Shown here in pieces: positions 5,252-12,069 of a stretch of 12,069 bases of DNA. The first letter of the stretch is position 1. The number at the start of each line of letters is the position of its first letter. This stretch comes from an uncultured Clostridia bacterium (GTDB taxonomy: Bacteria; Bacillota; Clostridia; Christensenellales; Borkfalkiaceae): the NCBI GenBank assembly GCA_934230055.1, contig CAKQEE010000020.1, forward strand, positions 1 to 12,069. The letters run 5' to 3'. Below the pieces are notes generated by a model. That model ran no database searches, was not told the DNA's origin, and saw nothing but the letters and a program-made list of their open reading frames with translations. A program made the position numbers and the translations under genes.

Positions 5252-8200
5252 ATGGAAGAAAAATTCACCGCACGCGCGAGTTCGCCGCAAAACGGAATAA
5301 ATCTGATTTCGGTCGATTCCTTTTTCGGGGTATTCGACGCGCTTATCGAAAAACTTAAACGAAATTCTGCCTCTCCCGAAGAAAAGAGCTTCGTTTTCTG
5401 CGAAGAAAAAATTTCGCTCATGACCGAACGGCGGATAGCTTCCGCGCTCGGCGGAAGCTTTAATACCGAAGTATATTCTTTCGGTAACTTTCTCCGCGCG
5501 AGAAAGCGGCTCGAAGGCGTTCTTTCCAAAGAAGGCTCCGCAATGGCGGTTAAAAAACTGCTTAAAAGCGCGAAGATGAGCTGTTTTAACGCGGGCAAAG
5601 CGGACCTTGCGCCCTCTCTTTTCGAGCTGATAGTTCAGTTGAAAAGCGCGGGTGTTACTCCCGAAGTCTTGTGCGCCGCTCAAAACGAAACGGAAGGAAT
5701 ACTTAAAAACAAGCTTAAAGACGTTGCGGAAATTTTCCGCGAATACGAAAATTACCTTGCGGAAAACGGACTTACAGACCAGAGCGGCGTTATGAGCGAG
5801 CTTCCCGAAGTAATAGAAAAAGACGAGGAAATCGCGGCGGCAAAGGTGTACGTGATAGGCTTTACCGGCTTTACCGCGCAGATAAAAAACGCGATAGTCT
5901 CGCTTATAAAAAGCGCGAAGGAGGTGACGGCGATTTTAGTAGGCGGCGAAAACTCTTTCGCGTACGTGGGGGAAGCGGAAAAGGTCTTTATCGGAATCGC
6001 CGAATCTTGCGGGAAAAAGATTACGCGCGTTAAGTATAAAAGCGGTTTTTCGGAGGAGGGCGCGATTATAGCGGGGCGGCTTTTCGATCCGAGAGCTTTT
6101 AAGGGTGGCAGACGGAAAACGGAAAAAGTGCGCGTTTTCGTTGCGGAAAACCCGAGAAAAGAGCTGATTAAAATAGCGGGGCTTATAAAGAAAAAGGTTT
6201 TGGAGGGGGCAAGGTATCGCGATTTTACCGTTATCGTTCCCGCGCCTTCCGTATACGAAACGCCCGTGAAAGAGGCTTTTTCTCTATACGAAATACCTTA
6301 CTTTTTCGACTCTGTAAAAAAGCCCTCTTCGCACCCGCTCGTAACGCTTATAACGAGCTTTGCGGAGCTTTTCAGAAAAGGTCTCGGCAAAAACGAGCTT
6401 GCCGCTTTTTATAAAAACCCGATTATTTCCGAAGATAAGGATTTTACCGACAGGTTCGAGAACTATCTTTTAAAGTACAATATCCGCTACGGCGCGTTCC
6501 GTCGCCCGCTCGATAAGGATTTGCCCGCGGGAAAAGAGGGTGACTTCGAGCTGTTCGAGGAGTTCCGGGCGAAAATTTGCGATTATATAAAGGTTTTCGA
6601 CGTGGAAAGGCTTCTTACGGAGACGAACGCGGAAGAAAAAATAAAAGCCTTCACCGATAAATTGAATGCCTCGGGCGAACGCGTGGAAGGCGCGGTGAAC
6701 GAACAGATTTACGAAGCGGTAAAGTCCGTTTTATCGGAAATACGCGGCATTCTGGGCGAAGAAAAAAACCTCGACCCCGCGGAATTTAAAAGCGTGTTTT
6801 TAAGCGGCGCGGCGGCGATGGAGCTTTCCGTAATACCGCAATATAACGACGCGGTTTTCGTTGGGGGATTTAAAGAAGCCGCGCTAACGCAGGCAAAATA
6901 CCTGTTCGCTACGGGGCTTTCTTCGGAGGTTCCCGCTGTCAAGGCAGATGTCGCCCTGCTTTCCGACGGCGATATAAGCGCGCTTTCCGAAATAAAGGTT
7001 TTGGTAGAACCTAAAATAAGGGTGGTAAATCACAGACTGCGCGAAGAAACCGCTTTGGGGCTTGCCTCTTTTTCGGAAAGACTCGTGCTGTCTTATCCGC
7101 TTTATTCGGGCGGGAAGAAGAACTCGCGCGGAGAGATTTTAAGTTTTGCGGAAGCGGCTTTCACCCTTTACGGCGCGGAAGAAGCGGAAAGATATATTAC
7201 CGAAAAAGAAGGGCTTAACGACTTTGCGAAAGACGCGGGGAGATTCGCGGGGGGCAAGATTTTTGATTTTACGGCGGCAACCGCTTACTACAAAGCTACC
7301 GGAGGCAAAAACGCGGAGAAAATAACGGAGTACGCCAACGCGGAAATAGTAGAAAGGCTTAACGGCAATTCTTCCGTTTTGCTTAAAGACGTTACGAGCG
7401 CGACGGCGATAGAGGACTTTTATAAATGCCCGTATTTGTTCTTTTTCCGCCACGGTCTTAACGTGAAACCGCGTGAGGACGGGGAGCTTTCGGGACTTTT
7501 CGTAGGCAATTTAATGCACGAAATTTTTAAAGAATACGTAAGAAGAACGGGCGAAATAGACGGGTTCGAACGGTCGCATAAGGTTTTTCGCGAGGTGGCG
7601 GAAAAAATATACGCAAAGCCCGAATACAGAATTTTTTCTTCGGACGCGGAGCGGCGCGAAGCTCTTTTACGAACGCTTTCGGAGTGCGAAAAGTTCTGCT
7701 ATCGCACCTACCTTTGGCTTAAAGCTTCGGGCTTTAAGACGGAAAGAACGGAGGCTTCTTTCGGAGAGGGCGCGTATTGCGCCTATCCCGCGGTAAATCT
7801 TGCGGGCGGCAGAGTCAAGATAGAAGGAAAAATAGACAGAGTGGACAGGCGCGGCGACTATTTCCGCGTGATAGACTATAAAACGGGCTCGGCGGAGGAT
7901 TCCGCCAAAAAGCTTTTCACCGGCGAGAAATTGCAGCTTTATTTATACTCCGCGGCGGTGCGCGAAAAGGGGCTTAAACCGGCGGGCGCGTATTATATGA
8001 AAATAGCGGACGAATACCTCCGCGCGGACGCGGAAGAGGGTTCGCTCGTGATAGGCAAAACCGTAAAAGAACGCGGCGGCGACGATAACCCCGCGGAAGC
8101 GGAGTATCTGCCTAAGAATAAAAACGGCGAAACGGAAGCGGTGGAAGAAAAAACGCTTTGCGCCTACATAGACTATGCGAAAGCCGTATCGGAAAATGCC

Positions 8201-8383
8201 GTGAGAGCAATGGAAAAAGGGTTTATCGCGCCTTCGCCGATAGGCGGAACTTGCGAGTATTGCGAGTATAAAGCGGCGTGCAGGGGCGCGAGCGCGGCTT
8301 CGCGCAAGGCGGGGAGCGTATCGGACGATACGATAGAAAAGGCGGCGGAATCCGCGGCGGAGGAAGAAAATGCCCGAAATTAA
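5252..8383 (+). CDS. addB: AddB-like subunit of AddAB helicase-nuclease
   Basis: This is the partner subunit of AddA in the enzyme that unwinds and resects DNA ends for RecA-dependent repair; in Bacillus AddB recognises Chi and cuts one strand. With the ATG at 5252 it is 1043 aa, a little shorter than B. subtilis AddB (about 1166). The N-terminal part (about 45-85: FVFCEEKISLMTERR, then VYSFGNFLR) aligns in pattern with AddB helicase-like domains, but no G-x4-GK[ST] is present where the family's P-loop sits. The C-terminal RecB-like nuclease has H756 (GNLMHEIF), D862 (EGKIDRVD), D875 and K877 (VIDYKTG) and Q895 (LQLYLYS). Four Fe-S cysteines are in place: C726 (FYKCPY), then C1001, C1004 and C1010. 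TTG 5216 and ATG 5234 are possible in-frame starts, but they overlap promoter elements, and neither they nor ATG 5252 has an SD. The gene overlaps addA by 14 nt. Confidence 0.9.
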   Translation: MEEKFTARASSPQNGINLISVDSFFGVFDALIEKLKRNSASPEEKSFVFCEEKISLMTERRIASALGGSFNTEVYSFGNFLRARKRLEGVLSKEGSAMAVKKLLKSAKMSCFNAGKADLAPSLFELIVQLKSAGVTPEVLCAAQNETEGILKNKLKDVAEIFREYENYLAENGLTDQSGVMSELPEVIEKDEEIAAAKVYVIGFTGFTAQIKNAIVSLIKSAKEVTAILVGGENSFAYVGEAEKVFIGIAESCGKKITRVKYKSGFSEEGAIIAGRLFDPRAFKGGRRKTEKVRVFVAENPRKELIKIAGLIKKKVLEGARYRDFTVIVPAPSVYETPVKEAFSLYEIPYFFDSVKKPSSHPLVTLITSFAELFRKGLGKNELAAFYKNPIISEDKDFTDRFENYLLKYNIRYGAFRRPLDKDLPAGKEGDFELFEEFRAKICDYIKVFDVERLLTETNAEEKIKAFTDKLNASGERVEGAVNEQIYEAVKSVLSEIRGILGEEKNLDPAEFKSVFLSGAAAMELSVIPQYNDAVFVGGFKEAALTQAKYLFATGLSSEVPAVKADVALLSDGDISALSEIKVLVEPKIRVVNHRLREETALGLASFSERLVLSYPLYSGGKKNSRGEILSFAEAAFTLYGAEEAERYITEKEGLNDFAKDAGRFAGGKIFDFTAATAYYKATGGKNAEKITEYANAEIVERLNGNSSVLLKDVTSATAIEDFYKCPYLFFFRHGLNVKPREDGELSGLFVGNLMHEIFKEYVRRTGEIDGFERSHKVFREVAEKIYAKPEYRIFSSDAERREALLRTLSECEKFCYRTYLWLKASGFKTERTEASFGEGAYCAYPAVNLAGGRVKIEGKIDRVDRRGDYFRVIDYKTGSAEDSAKKLFTGEKLQLYLYSAAVREKGLKPAGAYYMKIADEYLRADAEEGSLVIGKTVKERGGDDNPAEAEYLPKNKNGETEAVEEKTLCAYIDYAKAVSENAVRAMEKGFIAPSPIGGTCEYCEYKAACRGASAASRKAGSVSDDTIEKAAESAAEEENARN
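8359..8364 (+). promoter_or_regulatory. addA ribosome binding site inside the end of addB
   Basis: GGAGGA (8359-8364) lies 5 nt before the addA ATG at 8370, within the last codons of addB. Because addA starts before the addB stop (8381-8383), ribosomes ending addB can re-initiate here, which suggests translational coupling and matched subunit amounts. Confidence 0.85.
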
Positions 8384-11300
8384 AAACGAACGACCGAAAC
8401 TGAAAAAAGAGCAGGAAGAAGCGGTTTTCCATAACGAAGGCAATATGCTCGTATCCGCCTCCGCGGGGAGCGGCAAAACATTCGTTATGATAGAGCGGCT
8501 TATAAGGCTCGTTTCCGAAAAAAAAGCGAGCGTGAACGAAATTCTTGCGGTAACTTTTACCGAAGCCGCCGCCGCGGAAATGAAAGAAAAGCTTAAAAAG
8601 GCACTCACTAAAAGGATAAACGAGGGTGAATCGGGGCTTGCGGAAGAGCTTACGGAAGTAGCCTCTTCGGACGTATGCACGCTTCACTCTTTTTGCGCCG
8701 CGCTTCTTCGCAGGTATTTTTTCGCGGCGGAAGTTTCCCCCGACTTTAAGATAGCGGACGACGACGATGCGAAAGAGCTTAAAAACGAAAGCGCGGACGA
8801 AATTTTCCGCGAGCTTTACGAAAAAAGAGAAGAGGGTTTTATCGAGCTTACCGCAAGGTATAGGAAAAAGCGTTCGGATAAAACCTTAAAAGAAAATATT
8901 TTATCTCTTCTGGAATTTGCGGAAGCTGAAGCGTATCCCGAGGAATTTTTAAGAAATTCCGTAAAAAATTGCGAAAAAGAGGGCTTTTATGCCACGATAA
9001 AAGAATATAAACGCTATTTGGATAGGACCGCCGAAACGGCGGTAAAAGACGCGGAAGACGCCCTTTACCTATTTAAAAACGCTGGCAACGAGCGCGGCGT
9101 CGCCTTTTCCTCGTCGCTTATAGAGAAAGCGAAAAAAGCACTTTTTGCGGAAAGCGTTTACGCATACGCCGCGGCGGAGGTCTTGGAGCAGAAAGCAATA
9201 TTCGGCACGAAGCTATCGGAACCCGAACTAAAAGCGAAAGAGCTGGTCGTTTCCGCAAGAGATAGCTTTTACAAAGCGGTCCTCCGCGCAAAAAAACACC
9301 TTACGGACGAAGAAACGGACGAGCGCAGAAGCGCGGAAACTGCTTTGCACCTTAACTCGCTTATAGAAACGGCTATAAAAATCAGGGAGAGATACGCGCA
9401 AAAAAAGAGGGAGGAAAACCTGCTCGACTTTTCCGACCTCGAACATTTCGCGCTGAAAGTTTTGTCGGACGAATCGGTGAAAAAAGCGGTTCGGGCGAAG
9501 TATAAATACGTTTTCGTAGACGAATATCAGGACGTGAACGGCGTTCAGGAAAAGATACTTTCGGAGGTTTCCCGCGATAATCTTTTCATGGTGGGAGACG
9601 TTAAGCAAAGCATATACGGCTTCCGCGGGTGCAGACCGGAGATTTTCGCGGAGAAAATGACCGCGATGAAAGAGCGCGGCGAAAAAACCGTTGTTCTTAA
9701 CCACAACTTCCGTTCCGCGGCGGGCGTGATAAACGCCGTAAACGAAATTTTTTCTTATTCGATGACTAAGGAAAGTTCGGGCGTGAGCTATGCGGAGGAA
9801 GCCATGCTCGTTTCGGGCGGGGAATTCCCGGAAGAAGAGGGAAGAAGCGAGCTGCACCTACTCGTTACCGAGAAAAAACGCAGAACGGAAAAGGAAGAAC
9901 CGCGTGTTTACGATATAGAAAAAGAGGCTTTGCGGGAAGAAGAAAAATTGCCCGCGATAGCTTCGCTTATCACGGAAATCATCAGAAGGGAAGTAAAGCG
10001 CGAGTTTTACGATACGAAAGAGGGCAGGCGGCGCGGCATAAGCTATTCCGATATAGCCGTTCTTACGAGAAACAAAAGCAATTCTTACGTTACGGGGCTT
10101 GTTTCGGGGCTTATACGCCACGGCGTACCGGTTACTTCCGAGGTGAAAGAAAACGTTTGCGACTATCCCGAAATAGCGGTGCTTATAAACGCTTTAAAAC
10201 TTACGGACTGTTTTTATTCTGACGTGCCTTTGGTATCTACCATGCTTTCGCCGATAGGCGGTTTTAACGAAGAAGAGCTTGCCGCGATTTCCCTTTTATA
10301 TTCGGACGAAAAAGGAAGAGCGGGCAAAAAAGACGGGTTTGCAAGCGCGTTTACATACTATTCGGAGCGTGGGGAAGAGCCGCTTAAAAGTAAGGTTCTC
10401 TCATTTGCCGAATATATAAGCAAGATTCGGTTTTTATCCGATTTTCTCGGCGCGGGCAGAACGCTCGAAAAGCTGATAGAAGATTGCGGTTACGAAAATT
10501 ATCTGTACGCTTCCGAAAACGGCGAAGAAAAGGTGAAAAGACTGCACGGTTTCGTTTCGGCGGCGACTTTCGGCGGCAAGAACTATTCCGTGAAAGAATT
10601 TCTTAACAAAACGGAAACGGCGGAAGAGCTTTTCAAAGTGCCTTCTTTGGGAGAGGAAAACGCCGTGCGCGTTATGACGATCCACGCGAGCAAAGGTCTC
10701 GAATTCCCCGTGTGTATAGTTTGCGGCTTGGAAAGAAGAACCAATAACGAAGAGGAACGGGAAGAATTTTTAACGGACAGAACGCTCGGCGTCGCGACGA
10801 GGTATTTCGACGACGAAAAGCGGCTCGTTTACGAAACCCCGCTTCGCGGGCTGTTCAGAGAAAAACTTTACGAAAACCGCGTGAAGGAAGAGCTTCGGCT
10901 TTTCTACGTTGCGGCAACCCGCGCGCAATATTCGTTGCATCTCACTTTCGAGGGAAAAGAGGACGGAAGAAAAGAGGAATTCCGCGGCGCGGATAGATTT
11001 CTCGATTATATTCCGAAGTCTTTGCCCGTGACGGAGTGGACGGAAGAAGATTTGGCGTTTACCGACGTCACCGCGGAGCGCAGAAAGGTGCTTATAGGCA
11101 AAACGGACGAAGCGCTCGAAGAGAAGATGAAAAAAGCCTTTTTATATCGCTATCCTTTTGCCGCGGAAACGGAGCTTCCCTTAAAAAGCACCGTTACGGA
11201 GATTGCGGAAAAATCTTTCGGCACGGAAATTTATAGCGGAAAGCGCGTTTACCTCGGCGAAACGGACGACAAAAAGGGCGTTACGGCACACAGAATTTTG

Positions 11301-11744
11301 GAGCTTTATGATTTTAACGATTCCGATTTTATCGGGCAGATAAATAAAATGGAAGTGGCGGGGCTTATAAGCGAAGAAGCGGTTCGCGCGCTCGATTTAG
11401 AGAGGCTTTCGCGTGCGGCGCGGTGCGAAACTCTTAAAAACCTTGCGGGGTATAAACTTTTCCGCGAACAGCCGTTCACGGTGAACGTTCCCGCCGAAAT
11501 GATTTACGATACGAAAAGCGAAGAACCCGTTTTATTGCAGGGGGTTATAGACCTTCTTGCGATAAAGGGGGGAGAAGCGATCATCGCAGACTATAAATAT
11601 TCCGAAAAAAGCGCGCCCGCGTTAAAGGCGAGGTATAAAAAACAGCTCGAACTATACGCTTACGCGGCGGAAAAGCTCCTCGGAGTAAAGGTAAAGAAAA
11701 AGATTCTCGTAAACGTTTACGCGGGGTACGAAACGGAAGTTTAA
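8370..11744 (+). CDS. addA: AddA helicase-nuclease subunit (UvrD/RecB-type)
   Basis: This is the 3'-5' motor and nuclease subunit of AddAB, which processes double-strand breaks with AddB. At 1124 aa it is near the family length (about 1150-1250). Superfamily 1A helicase motifs run in order: Walker A SASAGSGKT (29-37), motif Ia TFTEAAAAEMKEKL (62-75), TLHSFCA (104-110), Walker B VFVDEYQDVN (381-390), motif III GDVKQSIYGFRG (409-420), motif IV LNHNFRS (443-449), motif V VMTIHASKGLEFP (768-780) and motif VI ELRLFYVAATRAQ (841-853). The C-terminal PD-(D/E)xK nuclease shows H974 (VTAHRILE), E1033 (FREQPF), D1061 (GVIDLL), D1074 and K1076 (ADYKYS) and QLELYAYA (1092-1099). All key residues appear intact, so both activities are expected. 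The start is set by a good SD and the 14-nt overlap with addB. No clear terminator follows. Confidence 0.97.
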   Translation: MPEIKNERPKLKKEQEEAVFHNEGNMLVSASAGSGKTFVMIERLIRLVSEKKASVNEILAVTFTEAAAAEMKEKLKKALTKRINEGESGLAEELTEVASSDVCTLHSFCAALLRRYFFAAEVSPDFKIADDDDAKELKNESADEIFRELYEKREEGFIELTARYRKKRSDKTLKENILSLLEFAEAEAYPEEFLRNSVKNCEKEGFYATIKEYKRYLDRTAETAVKDAEDALYLFKNAGNERGVAFSSSLIEKAKKALFAESVYAYAAAEVLEQKAIFGTKLSEPELKAKELVVSARDSFYKAVLRAKKHLTDEETDERRSAETALHLNSLIETAIKIRERYAQKKREENLLDFSDLEHFALKVLSDESVKKAVRAKYKYVFVDEYQDVNGVQEKILSEVSRDNLFMVGDVKQSIYGFRGCRPEIFAEKMTAMKERGEKTVVLNHNFRSAAGVINAVNEIFSYSMTKESSGVSYAEEAMLVSGGEFPEEEGRSELHLLVTEKKRRTEKEEPRVYDIEKEALREEEKLPAIASLITEIIRREVKREFYDTKEGRRRGISYSDIAVLTRNKSNSYVTGLVSGLIRHGVPVTSEVKENVCDYPEIAVLINALKLTDCFYSDVPLVSTMLSPIGGFNEEELAAISLLYSDEKGRAGKKDGFASAFTYYSERGEEPLKSKVLSFAEYISKIRFLSDFLGAGRTLEKLIEDCGYENYLYASENGEEKVKRLHGFVSAATFGGKNYSVKEFLNKTETAEELFKVPSLGEENAVRVMTIHASKGLEFPVCIVCGLERRTNNEEEREEFLTDRTLGVATRYFDDEKRLVYETPLRGLFREKLYENRVKEELRLFYVAATRAQYSLHLTFEGKEDGRKEEFRGADRFLDYIPKSLPVTEWTEEDLAFTDVTAERRKVLIGKTDEALEEKMKKAFLYRYPFAAETELPLKSTVTEIAEKSFGTEIYSGKRVYLGETDDKKGVTAHRILELYDFNDSDFIGQINKMEVAGLISEEAVRALDLERLSRAARCETLKNLAGYKLFREQPFTVNVPAEMIYDTKSEEPVLLQGVIDLLAIKGGEAIIADYKYSEKSAPALKARYKKQLELYAYAAEKLLGVKVKKKILVNVYAGYETEV

Positions 11745-11811
11745 ATTTTCGGAGCTTATAACGTCAACCCCTTAAAAACTACGCAAAACATTAAAAACAA
11801 ACAAAAACGCC

Positions 11812-11841
11812 TTTTATTCGACAGCCCGAAAAGGGTATCAT
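11812..11841 (+). promoter_or_regulatory. Weak candidate promoter before the terminal small gene
   Basis: In the 116-bp gap after addA, a -10-like TATCAT (11836-11841) has only a poor -35 (TTTATT, 11813-11818) at 17-nt spacing. An inverted repeat, CCTTTT (11810-11815) and AAAAGG (11829-11834), covers the spacer. The downstream gene may instead be read through from addA, since I see no terminator in the gap. Confidence 0.3.
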
Positions 11842-11860
11842 CGGAAAAAGAGGTGTTTTT

Positions 11861-12069
11861 ATGTTAGATAAAATTTTATCCGAAATAGTCGGCTTCGTAA
11901 AAGAGTTCGGCGGTTTGTGCGCCGCGGCGTGCGCGGCGGCGGGTACCGCGGCGTTTATCGTTTTCGCGTTGCTTGCCGTGTTTAAAAGGAATTTCGGAGG
12001 GAAAAGTCGCGGAAAGTTCTACGCGATTTCCGCAATGCTTGCGGCTTTTACGGGCGCGCTGTACGGGCT
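11861..12069 (+). CDS. Small hydrophobic (membrane) protein, 3'-truncated by window edge
   Basis: An open frame of 69 codons runs from ATG 11861 to the window end without a stop. It starts MLDKILSEIVGFVKEF, then has an Ala/Cys/Gly-rich hydrophobic segment (about residues 18-41, ending FIVFALLAVF). A basic loop with KRN and GGKSRGK (42-53) follows, then a second hydrophobic stretch starting YAISAMLAAFTGALYG. This looks like two membrane helices with a short positively charged turn. An SD-like GAGGTG (11850-11855) sits 5 nt before the ATG. I do not recognise the family, and with the end missing no function can be assigned. It is same-strand and 116 bp after addA. Confidence 0.65.
   Translation, partial: MLDKILSEIVGFVKEFGGLCAAACAAAGTAAFIVFALLAVFKRNFGGKSRGKFYAISAMLAAFTGALYG

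Noticed and set aside
8039..8062. A Walker A-like string GSLVIGKT in AddB residues 930-937
   Set aside because: It lies within the C-terminal nuclease domain, between the catalytic DYK motif and the Fe-S cysteines, not in a helicase fold; most likely a chance match to a loose pattern.
7943..8680. Minus-strand open frame of 245 codons across the addB/addA junction
   Set aside because: It runs antisense to two well-supported genes, has arginine/phenylalanine-rich composition typical of a reverse-frame shadow, and no SD or known motif.

Overview
The window looks like an ordinary chromosomal stretch of a low-to-mid GC, Gram-positive-type bacterium, most plausibly an uncultured gut Clostridia (Bacillota). 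This is inferred from the AddA/AddB-type recombination nuclease rather than RecBCD, the Shine-Dalgarno (SD) motifs of GGAGG type, a lipoprotein leader, and the tight gene packing. I cannot name the genus. There is no rRNA, tRNA, CRISPR array, insertion sequence or phage signature, and no unmistakable new multi-gene system.

Left block (1-3918, all +): the 3' part of a class-I PLP aminotransferase (cut by the window edge), then UDP-galactopyranose mutase (glf), then a polytopic membrane protein of the O-antigen ligase/polymerase (Wzy_C) type. glf makes UDP-galactofuranose and the membrane protein presumably polymerises or ligates a surface glycan, so these two probably serve one galactofuranose-containing surface polysaccharide. 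No glycosyltransferase is visible in the window. A long, perfect, bidirectional terminator closes the block.

Middle (3963-5252): a single convergent minus-strand gene for an unrecognised secreted lipoprotein, with its own near-consensus promoter with extended -10. Its promoter lies back to back with the region that drives the next operon.

Right block (5252-11744, +): addB and addA overlap by 14 nt and encode the two subunits of the helicase-nuclease that processes double-strand breaks for RecA loading. AddA has all its helicase motifs and a complete nuclease motif set. AddB has its nuclease and four-cysteine Fe-S motifs, but I see no N-terminal Walker A. Its likely start codon sits right behind a -10 box with no SD, which suggests a leaderless transcript. 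After addA comes a 116-bp gap and the first 69 codons of a small hydrophobic protein that runs off the window.

The observations most worth checking are the leaderless-looking addB start, the missing AddB P-loop, the orphan lipoprotein, and the repeat-rich divergent promoter region.
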